A DNA stretch of 64,000 nt from Callorhinus ursinus (GCF_003265705.1 NW_020312817.1:31645820-31709819), one strand, 5' to 3'. Shown: positions 42,590-54,670, counted from the first letter of the stretch. Notes: generated by a model from the letters alone, not told the origin. Translations and numbers: made by a program.

Positions 42590-43700
42590 TTCTTGAAGAA
42601 GATAGATGTTTGGCGGCTTTCTCTATTTCTTTTAATATAATTGGTCTATATAGATATTCTGTCTTCCCTCATAATTTATATTATACCTATTTACATTTCA
42701 GCAACTTTTGTTATTGCAATCTATCTCCCTGATCTTTTGTAGTTCTGCTTTGGGCTCTTGATTTGATTACTTTTGAAGTTAATTCCAAAGTATTTTGTCA
42801 TAATTTTTAAACAAACTTATTTTTTAAGGAAGTTTTTAAGTCCATAGCAAAATGGAGTGGAGAGTACCGACAGTTCCCACATACTTCCTACCCCCGGCAT
42901 GCATGGCCGCCCTCACTATCAACATCCCGCACCAGAAGTGGGACATTTGTTACAACTGATGAACCTACATTGACACATTATTATCACCCAAACTCTATAG
43001 TTTAGAGTTCACTCTTGGCAGTGTACATTCTATGGGTTTTGACAAAGGAATGACGACATATACCCACCATTATGGTATATAGAGTAGTTCCATTGTCCTA
43101 GAAATCCTCTGTGCTCCACCTATTCATCCCTCCCACACCACTAGCCCCTGGCAACCACTGATCTTTTTACTGTCCATCATTTTGCCTTTTCCAGAATGTA
43201 ATAGAGTTGGAATCATACAGTATGTAGCCTTTTCAGATTAATGAATATAAATAATATGCATTTCAGGCTCCTCCAAGCCTTTTCATGGCTTACAGTCCAT
43301 TTCTTTTTAGCACTGAGTAATATTCCATTGTCAGGATACACCAGTTTATTTATCCATTCACCTACTGATGGCCATCTTGGTTCCTTCCAAGTTTTGGCAA
43401 TTATGAATAAAGCTGCTATAAACATCCGTGCCCAGGTGTTTGTGTGGACATAAGTTTTCAACTCATTCGGGTGAGTACCAAGGAGTGGGATTGATGGATC
43501 GTAGAGAAAGAGTATGATTAGCTTTCTAAGAAAGCACCAAACTGTCTCCCAAAGTGGCGGTACCATTTTGCATTCCCACCAGCAATAAATGAGAGTTCTT
43601 GTTGCTCCACATCCTCTCCAATATTTGGTGTTGTCAGTGTTTTGGACTTTGGCCATTCTAATAAGTGTAGTGTTGTTCTATTGTCATCATTTTTATCAAC
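42590..43700 (-). mobile_element. Ancient LINE-1 ORF2 C-terminus and 3'UTR, reverse orientation
   Basis: The minus-strand frame 43656-43213 encodes an ORF2 C-terminal relic: YDPSIPLLGTHPNELKTYVH, MFIAALFIIAKTWKEPRWPS and VGEWINKLVYPDNGILLS. The 3'UTR antisense ('AGCAAAATGGAGTGGAGAGT', 'TACATTGACACATTATTATC', 'CCTGGCAACCACTGATCTTT') lies on its left. The reading frame is truncated and this copy is dead. Left of 42.83 kb the match is weaker. Confidence 0.88.
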
Positions 43701-44365
43701 GAGACTGCAACATTTGCTCTGGAGTGTGCACTTTGCTTGATACTTGTTTTTACTTTTCCTTTCCTTTTTTTTTTTCTTGTAACATCTTTGTATATTATAT
43801 CCTTTTTTATTACTTTTCATAGAAATAGGTGGTATTTTCCTGTATCAGTTTTCTGTTTTCTTACTCATGTTCCTTCCCTGCCTAAGTCAACCACTTAGGC
43901 TGAAAATGACACCATAGAGGGAGAGGGAAAAATGAGCCCCCTGGTGTTCCCCTTCTTCTCAGGCCCTCCTTACTCATCAGAAAGCCAAAGGTAGAGAGCA
44001 TAGGTGGAATGTGTACATATCAAGAAGTAAAGTGCAAACAGCTGAGTTAGTTGTGTGCAGCGCTTCTACTGTTCTGGTTAAAACAAAATAATATATGTGC
44101 ATGTGCAAGCTACAAAATGTGAATTGTGTAATTTCAGTGATTGTGCCTATAATTTAGATGTTCTCATAGTTAATAATTTATAGCGCACATTGCACAATAT
44201 AAAGATGAATGGTAAAATTCACACTAATAATATTAAATTTTAATTTTTCTCTACTTAGAATAACATTAAATAGTAAATGAAAAACATCATGACTGGTCGA
44301 AAGAACACAGGAAGAAGGAAACACTATATTTTAGGACCTTGAAGAGTACTTTTTCCCTGATTTTT
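43701..44365. other. Unique AT-rich sequence
   Basis: No gene or familiar repeat is recognised. Confidence 0.45.
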
Positions 44366-44549
44366 TTTTTTTTATTCATTTGACAGAGAGAGACACAGCG
44401 AGAGAGGGAACACAAGCAGGGGGAGTGGGAGAGGGAGAAGCAGCCCCCCCCCCAGGATGGAGCCCGATATGGGGCTCAATCCCAGGACCCTGGGATCACG
44501 ACCTGAGCCGAAGGCAGACGCTTAACGACTGAGCCACCCAGGCGCCCTC
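44366..44549 (-). mobile_element. SINEC, reverse orientation
   Basis: It is flanked by CCCTGATTTTT (44355-44365 and 44550-44560). The head complement CCACCCAGGCGCC is intact. A C9 run (AGCAGCCCCCCCCCAGG) replaces part of the usual GCTTCCCGCTGAGCAGGG. Confidence 0.96.
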
Positions 44550-44560
44550 CCCTGATTTTT

Positions 44561-46325
44561 GAACAAGGGCCTTATATTTTCATTTTGCAGTGGGCCCAAA
44601 AACTTATGTAGCCAGCCCTACCCAGGAGATTAGTGCTAAAAGAAAGCCTTAGAGATGATCTAGCTCAATCTCCCCATCAGACAAGGAAGATGAGGCCGAT
44701 GTAATTTCCTCGCTTCGGAAATTGAAAGGGAAGGGTAGAATGAGAGGAACTTTGTCCATCCTCAGACCTGGAGGAGTGAACTGGGGCATTGCTGAAACAT
44801 GCTAAATCCCCAGGGACCCACCCCTCTCTGCTCTGTCCCCTTCTCGGTTCTCTGGCACCCAACCCCTCCCATGATGATCCTGGCATTCCCAGAGCCAGCC
44901 TTGTCTCCAGGGCTGGAGGACGGTGGAGCAAAACTCTCACATTCTGTGTGGCTGCTGCATATTCTGGCCACATTCCCACCATCCTGGATTCCCCCCTAGG
45001 CATCACTCTCATGCATTCAACAGCCAGACAAGACCTTATGCCACCGACTGCGTCCCGCCAGCTCGGGGCCCCTGGGCACTTTCAATGGACCTGTTCTCTA
45101 TTCTCAGGAACATCTGGCTTCTAATAAGTCCACAAACCTTTAAAGCTTGGGAAATAAACTATTAGAGGTGGAATTTAGGGGAGCATGGGCAGTCCTGATA
45201 CAGTGTCCTGAACCTTCCTGCCTTAGACCAATTTCTTCCTTCCTGTGAAGACAACATGGAGGGGAGAAAAAGAGAGCACTAGGAGAACCAAAGTGGGAAA
45301 GATGTGATGTATTTTCCTACTGCCCTGGTGACATTCTCACTGTGAGGCTTGGAAATGTTGACTTTGAAAGACTTAACAATTTCTTCCCAAGGCAATTGGC
45401 TAACTCATATAACAAGAGTCTTTTTTCAGATGTCCCATCTTCTGATAGTCCAGCCAGCACCCCCACCACATACATTCACACACACTTTATTTTCACTTCT
45501 TCAAGGAATAAGAAAATAGGCACTTTTTCTCAAATTACACTGACATAATTTTACCCCCCCTTATAGCCCTAGAGCCAAGGCATTCCCAAAACACAGTAGA
45601 GCAATGTCTGAAAGGACACCATGTACCAGTTCATTGCTTTGGGTGTAAACATGATTTCTGAACTCCACCCTGCCTTCCCTCCACCTACATTAAAACCTTA
45701 GAAGGATATTTTCTTCGAATGTTATGTTTCCTGGGACTTCTTCGTGTTGCCTGAAAAGTACTTCTTTCTAACCAAAACACTTCTGCACAGGCCATGGCTA
45801 GCTGTGGACTGCCAAGCAGACTGGGACCCTGGCTGCACAGCAGGGGAGAAGGGCCTCCCACCAGGGGCCCAACATTCCCTCTGCCAGATTTCCGGCCCAT
45901 CGTGCTTTCTCAGGGATCGTTCTTTCCCCTGCCACCAGCCACAGGTTTTACAAAGAAAGACCACAGCCTCGGCTTCGGGGCTGTGGGGTGGCTTTGGGCT
46001 CCACTCCCCGACGCTCTGGCCCACCGCCGGTCGCACCCCCTCACAGACCGGCCCTCCCAACAGACCCTTTGCTTTGGTCAGACCGGGTCTTTCCATCGAC
46101 TCCTGTGCTGAACTTCACATTCCCATTGCTTCCTGAGCCTCCTGGGAACTCAATCCTCCCGACCCGTTCTCTGACTGCTCGGCAAGAACCAGTGCCAACG
46201 GCTGGCTCCCCACACCTTTCCCCTTTGCTCTGAGGAATGCTCTAGAGCATCTGAGCAAGGCCTGTATTCTAGCACATCATCTTCCTCTCGTGATTGCTTC
46301 GCCCACTGACTGGAACTCGGGAAAA
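44561..46325. other. Unique sequence, increasingly GC-rich to the right
   Basis: No exon or repeat is recognised. From 45.8 kb the sequence is GC-rich with scattered CpG, giving overlapping 100-130-codon frames on both strands (44677-45124, 45722-46136) that look like composition effects. Confidence 0.45.
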
Positions 46326-46553
46326 ATGACTTATTTGTCTCTGCCTCCACGTCCGCCCAAAAGCCTCGTGCACGACCCACATGTAGGCCCCTGAGGGGCT
46401 CGGGGTGGGGGTGGGGGTGGGGGGGCCTGGCCGTGTCGCGGAAAGCTCCCCACCGCCAGCCCGGCGCTGTCAACCCCCCTGCACAAAGGCCCAGGAAACA
46501 CATGCGCTGGCAACCTGGATTTCAGCTCGGTGCCTGTCTTCCAGTGTGTTCCC
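46326..46553. repeat. Dispersed duplication, copy B (228 bp)
   Basis: This is the partner of 42319-42539, in the same orientation and 4.0 kb away. It keeps CpGs missing from copy A and one more GGGGGT unit, and its GC-rich flanks match its own composition. It is therefore the likely source. The run of four G-tracts at 46402-46425 separated by single T is a strong G-quadruplex motif. Confidence 0.95.
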
Positions 46554-46679
46554 AGCGCCCTTCCTCCATCCCTGGAAAGGCCACAGGGAGGTTGTCACAG
46601 CCGTGTGAGATCTAAAAAGCCACGTGGGCCGCTCTGCCCAGCTGCAGAGCACCAGGGGCTGTTGGGAGCTTTGAACAAA

Positions 46680-47160
46680 TCCTGGGATTATTTATAATTC
46701 AAAGTCGGACAGCGAGCGCCTGCCGAGCCCCGAAGGAGTTTATTATTCTCCGCCCCCGCGTGCATCTGCGGGGTCCTCGGGCCTCGACCCCCCTGCCGTG
46801 CTCACAGCCGCCGCCTCACTGGCCTCGGAGCACCTGTGCCCGCAGCGGCCGCCTGCCGCGGGGACCCGGGCTCAGGGATCTGAGACCCCCACCCTGCACC
46901 GTCCAGACCCTCCTGATCCGGGTGGCGCATCGCAGAGCAGAAGGGCCAACTGCACTGGCTTCCTCCTGGCTTATCTCAGCAGGGGCCTGCAGGGTCCGGG
47001 CAGGGCTGGAGGGCACTGGGAGAGCCCTGGGGCGGGGGGGGGGGGGGGAGCCTTTGGTCGGGGTGGGAGGTTCCTGTTCCCTGGTCCTCCGCACTTGGCC
47101 TGGAGCTTCCGGGCCTCTAACGCGACCCACCACAACTGCCTGAGCTGCAGAGCCCTTTTT
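46680..47160. promoter_or_regulatory. CpG-rich, GC-rich block (CpG-island-like)
   Basis: CpG occurs often by eye (AGCGAGCGCCTGCCGAGCCCCG, CGCCCCCGCGTGCATCTGCGG, GCAGCGGCCGCCTGCCGCGG; each cut to its core) in a window that is otherwise CpG-poor. It also holds 15 consecutive G at 47034-47048. Such blocks often mark promoters or enhancers. No TATA box, first exon or known gene is recognised beside it, so function is inference. Confidence 0.45.
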
Positions 47161-47547
47161 TCCAAAGACCCATACCAGAAAGCCAGCAAGAACAGCCCAC
47201 ACGTGTGCCCTCGGGTTTCCCTTCCACCAGGCCAAGGTGTTTGCATTTTACTCTCCTCCCTCTTCTCCCTTCCACTCCTGACCAGCAGAGGCACTGGCAC
47301 CTCGGAGCCCAGCGTCAGGGAGCAGGCCAGCCGGCAGCCTGCACTTGCCCAGGCAGGAATGGGGTTTATGGAAAGCCGTAAAACACAGGCACATGGACGG
47401 GGTGTGTTAGTCAGAGTATTCCTCCCTGCGAGTAGTAGAAGCCCAGTTCAAACAAGCTTAGTTAAAAGGGCCTTTATTGGAAGGCTCCTGGGGCATCCGC
47501 ACACGTTCCTGGGATCTCAGTGCGAGAATTGGGCCTCACTGCCATGA
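46798..47547 (+). other. Unassigned 249-codon open frame in GC-rich DNA
   Basis: This is the longest open frame of the window. The predicted product is rich in Ala, Gly, Pro, Arg and Ser, includes a Gly run from the 15-G tract, and shows no domain, signal peptide or known motif. Overlapping minus-strand frames of 139 and 109 codons show that stop codons are simply rare in this GC-rich DNA. It also runs into an older repeat after 47.4 kb. I consider it non-coding unless transcript evidence says otherwise. Confidence 0.12.
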
Positions 47548-47895
47548 GGACCCCTCCCTCTCTCTCCTCTCTCCTTACCTCCCCATGGCTTTTCTTCTCT
47601 CCAGTGGACGTGGGTTTCCTCAGTGTGACTGAAAACACAGCCTCTGGAACCCTAGACTCCCAACCTCCTGAGTTAGGATGCTGTCACCCTTACCTCTTCT
47701 CGCAACCATCCAAAGAAAGGCCTCTGATTGGCCCAAATTCTGTCATGCGCCCATCCCTGAACCAATCACTGTAGCCCGAGGGATGGACGCATGCTTACTC
47801 CGTAGCCAAGAGTGGGGAGTGCTGGGATTGACAGCGGCTCGGAACCACGGGAAGGGGGGCCCAGGAGGAGAAGTTTATCCCAGAAAAAGGGGCAT
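47405..47895. mobile_element. Ancient dispersed repeat, family unassigned
   Basis: 'AAACAAGCTTAGTTAAAAGG', 'GCCTTTATTGGAAGGCTCCT', 'CCTCTGATTGGCCCAAATTC' and 'CCCATCCCTGAACCAATCAC' follow the order of a widespread mammalian repeat (TTTATTGGAAGG ... CTGATTGGC ... CATCCCTGGACCAATCAC). I cannot name the family. Confidence 0.55.
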
Positions 47896-49159
47896 CTGTT
47901 AGGTTAAGGATGGTGAACAGCATAGGTTCTTAACATTTGGACGAAGGCTTTCTTGGAAACAGTGCCTTAACCAAAAGAAATGGTCCTAAAGAGTTCAACC
48001 TCAAGCATTAGCAGTGGGCCCAAAAGATTAGACACTGGGGCAAGGAGAGCCTTGCAGAGGCTCTGGGACCACCCACAGAGGGAGCCGTCTACACTCGGGC
48101 CCTACACAACCAGAGCTACACCCAGGCATTGGCTGGGAGCATGTGTGTTGCTTTTCCTTTTAAACTTAATTCAACTTGAAAGGGCTCTTCATCTTATCTT
48201 GTGCAAGTGAGCAAGGGAGAGTGTGTTGGTTCAGCGGTGCAATAAATAACCTCTCATTATGAGAAATGTGATGCCTCAGTCCACTAAGCCTTTTGGTAAC
48301 CATAATCTGACATTACAGAAGCTTTTCTTGTGAGACCAGAGATATCTGAGCCACTTCCCTTTTCAAACAACTTCAGCTAATGGCTTTCCATGCTATTAGT
48401 GGAATGAGTCCAAGCTATCTTTGATTTGTGGCCACTTGACTGGGTCCTGAAAGCAGAGGCTCAGCTCTGTGAGGAGGAATAATTGCCTGGGAACACTGCA
48501 GAAAGATACAATTCCTGTGGAGTCAGAGGGACCACAAATTTAGAGAAACTTAACTCCCCCGGAAAGATGAAAACATCAGTAAAGGTTTCTCCCATGCTGG
48601 CCCCTTCCTCACTCTGACAGCTCACTTGAGCCCTCTCTGCCTCTCCAATTTTCCTGACTCTGGGAATGTTTTCTTAGAAAGGAGGGGGTCTTCTTGGATC
48701 CTACTACACCAAGCCAGAAACCATTTAGAAAATGAGCCAGCTGCCCAGCCTGGCTAACTGGTCAAACCTCCATGTCCTTAGGCAAAATGTCAGCCCTCAG
48801 TGTGCACCTAAGCCTCTGTCTATGAATTTCAAACTGACTCCAGCTGCTGCAGGGCAGTTAGAGTGGGACAACAGCAGTGTGTGGCCACAAAGTAGACCTT
48901 CTCTTACTAATAGGAAGAGAGACGCCATTTTGTGCAGCAAAGTTGCACAACCACCCGTATGCTTCTGGGCTCACCCACAGACCCATTTTAGGAGTCTCGA
49001 TACCCTGTGTTCTAAAGAAAATGACAATAAAGCTCAACACTATGCTAAGCATGCTTCACAGGTTGAAAGAAGGAATACCAATGGGACAGCATTTGTTTTG
49101 ACATTGGAAACCCAGCTTCATTTACAGAACCATAACAACCAAAGGTTATCTTGAGCTTG
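47896..49159. other. Unique sequence
   Basis: No gene or familiar repeat is recognised. A 140-codon plus-strand frame at 48732-49154 has no motif and partly shares its span with a minus-strand frame. Confidence 0.4.
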
Positions 49160-49570
49160 GAAGGGACTTTTTCTTTTGAATAAACTTTTGATTTTGGAAT
49201 AATCTTAGATTTACAGAAAAGTTACAAATATAGTACAGAGAGTTACCACATACCTTTCACCCACTTTCATTATGCTACATTTGTCAAAATTAAGAAATTA
49301 ATGTACCATCAACTAAACTCCAGACATTATTCAGATTTTCACCAGTGTTTCCACTAATATTCCGGGATCTCACATTGCATTTAGTCATCATGTGTCCCTA
49401 GCCTGCCCTGATCTGTGACAGTTTTTCAGTCTTCTTTTCCTTGTTTATCATGACCTCGACAATTTTGAGGAATACTCGTCAGGTATTTCATAGAATTCCC
49501 TCCATTTGGGTTGTCTGATGTTGTCTCATGAGTAGACTAAGGTTATGGGTTTTGAGGAAGAATACTCCTC
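49160..49570 (-). mobile_element. Ancient LINE-1 3'UTR, reverse orientation
   Basis: 'TTTGGAATAATCTTAGATTT', 'ACAGAAAAGTTACAAATATA', 'ACATTTGTCAAAATTAAGAA' and 'TTCACCAGTGTTTCCACTAA' are a well-known antisense L1M 3'UTR block. Confidence 0.85.
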
Positions 49571-50719
49571 AGACGTGAAATGTCCAGGAAACAGGTAACT
49601 CTGAAATTACAAACTGACCTGCTGTCAAATCAAATCACGGTTTGTTTGTTCTATCTGTACTTTTAAGAGATTGTGTGCCAATGTGGTGCGGAATTTTTTC
49701 AATTCAAATTTCTAGCTTCTCTTAAAAACTCGAAAGAGCTGATGACTGTGGGCTCCCACGGCACTCAGTGGGCACTGAGAAGCCATGACCCCCTCATGGC
49801 ATGTGTCCTCTTTGGGCCCCACCAGTCCTATGGTCTCCCCGGCTCTAAGGCCCAGTCCCGGCTGCCATTGGTTATCATATCCACAGTGTTGATCTTCTCA
49901 CAATAAAGAGGTGCTTTCTATATTTCGGTCACAAGAGAAGTGGACCCAGATGGCTCCATGCTTCAAGAAAAAGAAAGCAAAAAGCAAGAAATGTGGAAAG
50001 GGGAATCTCAAGGAAACTGCATTTTCCTGATAATGGAAAAGGGCATGGATGCATACTCCAAAAACTACATGTGATTTTTGGTGACTGTTGTCCACATGAC
50101 ATAGACCTCACCATTTCTTTGGCAGCAGAAAGGAAGGGTGTGGGTCAAGTGGGAAGCCAATTATAAGAAAAGTAGATGAGTTAGGGGAAAGGATGTTGAA
50201 ACCTCCCCGCTGCCCTGACTTATTCCCAAGACGCTTCCACAGACCAAATTCATATCATTACGCAGGGATGGCCCTAGCATCTACCGAGACACAGCCATCC
50301 AGTAGGGTCTGCACATCCAGGCCTATCCTGGACAGGAATTTCCAGTACTGCCAATCCTACCCCAGGAACTGTGAGCAGAGAGAGGGTCTTCCATGTTTTC
50401 TGTATCCTTGCTAACATATGACTTGCTAGAGGCAGAGTCAAAATCTGCCCGATTTCTCCTCTATTGCCCAACCCTTGCCATAAGAGCTAGAATTCTGAGC
50501 CCCCACCTCTCCACCCCAAGCAAAGTGACAGCAGGTTCTTCAACTCCTCCTCCTGATCCCCACCGCATCACCCCAGCCTTGAAGGCTGTAGGAGCTGTAG
50601 AATGTGACCACACCAGGCATTGAGGGAGTGACCAAGCCAATCTCCAAGTCTCAAGCACCCCACTAATGTGATGAGTTCTACCCAGTGCATTGCCAGAGCA
50701 AACCTGGAGGGGGAGAACT
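49571..50719. other. Unique sequence
   Basis: No gene or familiar repeat is recognised. Confidence 0.45.
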
Positions 50720-50880
50720 CAGCTGAAAGCAGTGAGCACTGGATCGGGAGTCAGAGGATCTGGACTGGGTCTGGACTGCAGTGCTGTGTTGTGTCAGGCA
50801 AATCACCTGACCCCTCTGAGCCCTAGTTATCTCAGCTACCAAATGACATTTTTACCTGCCTTGCCAACCCCCTGATTTCT
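50720..50880 (+). mobile_element. MIR fragment
   Basis: 'GAGTCAGAGGATCTGGACTG', 'GTCAGGCAAATCACCTGACC' and 'AGTTATCTCAGCTACCAAAT' match the MIR core. Confidence 0.8.
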
Positions 50881-50949
50881 GTGATGTGGAAAGGTGATCA
50901 AGCCACAGAATTAGCTTCCTGACTTGCTCCCTTTACTCCCAAGTGCCAA

Positions 50950-51175
50950 TTTTATCCTTCTCTACTGTTCACAGCAGCCCCACTTTCTCCATCAGTGCAC
51001 TCCCATCACCTTCCCTGTTTGTTTACCCTGCACCCCGACTCCTATTAGAACTGCTTTGAGGACAACATACTCGTATTAGAACATGGGACCTAGCACTGTG
51101 GTCCCTGCTCCCGTTCTGGGTACAGGTCATGTCAATAAATGTTGAGTGAATAAATTAAGCAAGCAAGCAAGCAAA
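50950..51175 (+). mobile_element. L2 3'-end fragment with (AAGC)n
   Basis: 'GACCTAGCACTGTGGTCCCT' and 'GTCAATAAATGTTGAGTGAA' resemble the L2 end. The tail carries AAGCAAGCAAGCAAGCAA. Confidence 0.55.
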
Positions 51176-52604
51176 TTAACATAGTGTATGTAAAAGCACT
51201 TTGTAAACTATTGGGCCTTATCTCCATGTGAAGGGTTAGCGGATGGTATGGGGCTGGTTCCTGGGTAGCTGACCTGATCTACCCAGCCCCCTTCTTAGAG
51301 AACCTCTTCTGGCCCACAGCCAATGGTTATTACCTGACCCTGCCTTCTGTTCAAAGCTGATTGGACTAATCTATTGGCCAACCAATCTGTCAGTCTACTG
51401 GCTGAGAAGCTGCCAATCAGACTCTTCCAGTCTTTGAACTGTCACAGAGATTTTAAAAATCATGAAGTGAAAGTAGGTGATTGAACAGAAGTGTTGTGTA
51501 GAGCCATGATTGGGGCAGCCATATTGGTCCAAGAAGCCATCAGAGGAGATGGAGAAATAGAAGTGAGAGAGATCAGCTGAGCCTTGCAACTACAGAGGGC
51601 AATCTCTGTTCCCAACATTCCAGTTGCATTTCCAGTCTGGCTGCACTTTGTGTCTTGTGCTCGGATGTCTAAGAGATTTTCCCTTGACATTGTATAATAA
51701 GTCCCTCTTTGCTTAAGCTAGGGGTGGGATGAAAGTTGGAATATCTGTTCCTTATACCCAAATAATCTTTCACTTAGACAGTAAGCAAACGAGACACAGT
51801 CTCTTATTAACAGGTACAAAATTAACCCACAGGGAGAAGAAAAAGGACACCCCTGAGGGCTAAGACACGAGCACTTACCCGAGGCACTTGCCTCACAATA
51901 GCTCCTGTGGCCCAGCACAGACCCTGAATCCCAAAGTCGATAATGGGAGTGGTACCTCCCTGAGAAGCCTCAGAGATACTTCCCTCTGATGGGCAGAGAA
52001 GGCTGAACCATAAGCCAGCCAAAAAAAATATTCCAAAGAATTAAGCATCAGCCTCGCGTGTTATTGCTGGAGCTAAAAGCCAACAGTTAGCAACCAGACC
52101 AGGAAGTCTCCCAGGACCCTCTGTGGAGATTGGCTGGCTCGGAAGGGTAGGGAATCCACCAAATCAGGGGATAGCTAAGCTCACAATAAGCAAAAGTGCA
52201 AACAAATCAGATGAGCAAAGCGACAAAACCAGGAGGAGAAATAGCCAACTCTGGGCCTGGCCAGTGGATCCTGGTAACAAAAGATTCCTCATCCAGGAAC
52301 TGTAAGTAACTCAGATGGTGTTTGTCATAAGATTATGAAACACTGTGGAACTTTTGTTTCCTGTAATTTGTCTGCCTCAGAAGAGCTAATGTTTATTGAT
52401 TTTCTTCTGTAAGAGGCAGAATCATCAATTTGGTTTGCCTGTATTGAAAATTCTCAGGTTTCCCGACGAAGTTAGAACCAAAAGAATTGAAATAAGGGTC
52501 TCTATATTGGTTTTATTCTTATTCACAGAGAGTACTATAAAGACAGTCTTCATAAACATCCAAAATATTATGCTTTTTCAAATATTCAGAAGTTGAAAAT
52601 GAGA
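51176..52604. other. Unique sequence
   Basis: No gene or confidently named repeat is recognised. A GATTGG/CCAATC-rich stretch at 51.35-51.54 kb may be an old LTR relic. Confidence 0.4.
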
Positions 52605-52850
52605 GAAGGAAATGAGCATTTACTGAATACTGAACATGTGTCAAGCGCTGAGCTAGACCCTTTTACAAGTCAAGTGGCAAATTTAATTCTCCCTGGAGGA
52701 CCTCCGAAAGTTATTATACCCATTTCAGTGAAGAGAAAACTGAAATTTAAAGAAACTAAATAGCTTGCCCAAAGTTCCACTTATAATATGGAGCCAAACT
52801 GAGATTCTGACCCATGTCTATCTGTCCCAGCTTCCTGATCTTTCCATGGC
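52605..52850 (-). mobile_element. MIR/L2-type fragment, reverse orientation
   Basis: 'GAGCATTTACTGAATACTGA', 'GTGTCAAGCGCTGAGCTAGA' and 'AAATAGCTTGCCCAAAGTTC' follow the antisense MIR pattern. Confidence 0.75.
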
Positions 52851-52984
52851 ACACAGACTGCCTCTCTGGGACTGGTCTCCCCAGGGCCTTAATAATCTAA
52901 GCACTGTGAAGAGAAATACTTTGGCTGGTTATTGAGTCCCCACTTCTGATCTAGTTTTTACCACAATCTGGGGTCAAGAATGTA

Positions 52985-54000
52985 GGAAAGTATTGAAACC
53001 CCAAACTTTCATTAACATTATCTCTTTTTCTAATGTCATTTTAAGGTTTGTATTGTGACTCCATCTGGAACTTATTTTTGAGTAAGGTGTGAGTTGGAGG
53101 TACAGCTTTATTTTTTCTTAACAGACACCCATGAATAGCTGGTATAGTTGATTTTTTTTAAGCTTCTTTTTCCCACTGAATTGAAACTGTCATCTTTAGC
53201 ATTCATTATGTTTCCATATTCACAGGTTCTACTTCTGACTCTCTTTGTTCCACTGATCTATGCCAGCACCATTTCCCAGCTGTCTCAATTCCATAGCTTT
53301 GTTTTAAGTTGTACTACCTGGTAAAACAAGCCAACCTTCTTAAATTCCTCTCAGGTATTTATTCTTCCATAGGAACATTAATTATCTTTTTGTCCATATC
53401 CCCCCACCTACTCAAAATCATGATTTTTATTCCTTTAATTTTGAATTACACTTGTATATTAATATGCATTATTAATAAAGATTGACATTGCATTACATTG
53501 TACATTGGCATGTATCTCCATTTTTCAATCTTGCCTTATGTCCTTTGACATGATTTTATAGTTTTTTTTAATGTATGTCTTTTACCCATCTCATCAGATT
53601 CATTCGTAAGTATTTTGTAGTTTTTATTTCTGTCAAGAATGGTATTTTTATTTTTATTTGTAACTGGATATGCTCATTTAGAGAAAAGCTATTGACCTTT
53701 TTACATGTTTATCATATCCAGCCACCTTACCAAATTCTCCTCTTCATTCTAGTAGGTTATTAACGTCACTAAATTCTGAATATACATTTATATTTCTGCA
53801 AAAAAGTGATCATTTGATTTTTCTCCAACATTTTACATATTTTATTGCTCTATTGCATTGGTTAAAAGTTTCAAAATAATACTAAGTAATGATAAAAGCT
53901 CTCAGTGCTGTTTGTTCCTGATTTTAAAATGGGCTTTACTATTTCAAGTTTTAATATTAATATTACTTGGGAATTTTTCTACCTTTTTTCATGGCCTAGG
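52985..54000 (-). mobile_element. Ancient LINE-1 ORF2 fragment, reverse orientation
   Basis: Antisense L1 phrases run in order: 'GTGACTCCATCTGGAACTTA', 'TTCCACTGATCTATGCCAGC', 'TCTTGCCTTATGTCCTTTGA' and 'TAGTAGGTTATTAACGTCAC'. It is T-rich on the plus strand, with no usable frame. Confidence 0.82.
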
Positions 54001-54439
54001 ATAGTTTAAAAATAACCCACCAGTCTCACAGATGCTGACACAAAACTCCTGGATCAGAGACAAAAGACAGTTTAAAGCAGCACTGAGAGATCAGAGTGTT
54101 TGTGCCAATCTCTTAAGCCCTGATTCTCGCAGGGCAATATGAAGAGGACCAGATGACACCTGCATATGAAGTGGTTGGATTACAAAGGCAGAACCCTGAG
54201 CTTAAGGAAACTGATTATTTTATAACGGGCATGAAGCATACCTGCTCTTTGTTCCAGAGCGAGACACACTCTCTGTCTTCCAGGGTTATAAGAAACCTGC
54301 CCTTTACTCTGAGGGGAATCATTCTATCTTTCATAGTTGTTTACAATACAAACATCTTTGAGAAAATAGTCCAGAACGAGGAACAGTCAGTAGTTTATTC
54401 ACAGATGTTCAAAAAGGTGAGAGACCCATGGAAAGTTAT

Positions 54440-54670
54440 TTCCCAGTGATGGATACTGGGGCAAAATGGACAACACCTTGGTGCTTGTTAATTCTTAGGC
54501 AGTGGGCATATGAATATCATTACATTATTTCTTGCCTTTTTCTATATTTCTATAAACACCTGCTCCACCCTCCAAAAAAAGAAAAAGGAGCAAGAAGTGT
54601 CTAGTAATGGAATAGCTACATCAAAATACGGTGAATGTTCCAAAAAATATGAGTGACTTCTCTTTAGGGA
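54440..54670 (+). mobile_element. Possible LINE-1 3'-end fragment
   Basis: 'AGTGATGGATACTGGGGCAA' and 'TTCTATATTTCTATAAACAC' resemble an L1 3'UTR. The call is tentative because of divergence. Confidence 0.35.

Noticed and set aside
43213..43656. 147-codon minus-strand frame as a gene
   Set aside because: It is the C-terminal remnant of LINE-1 ORF2, annotated as mobile element.
45722..46136. Overlapping 124- and 130-codon frames on opposite strands
   Set aside because: Both come from GC-rich DNA with few stops; neither has a motif and neither is favoured over the other.
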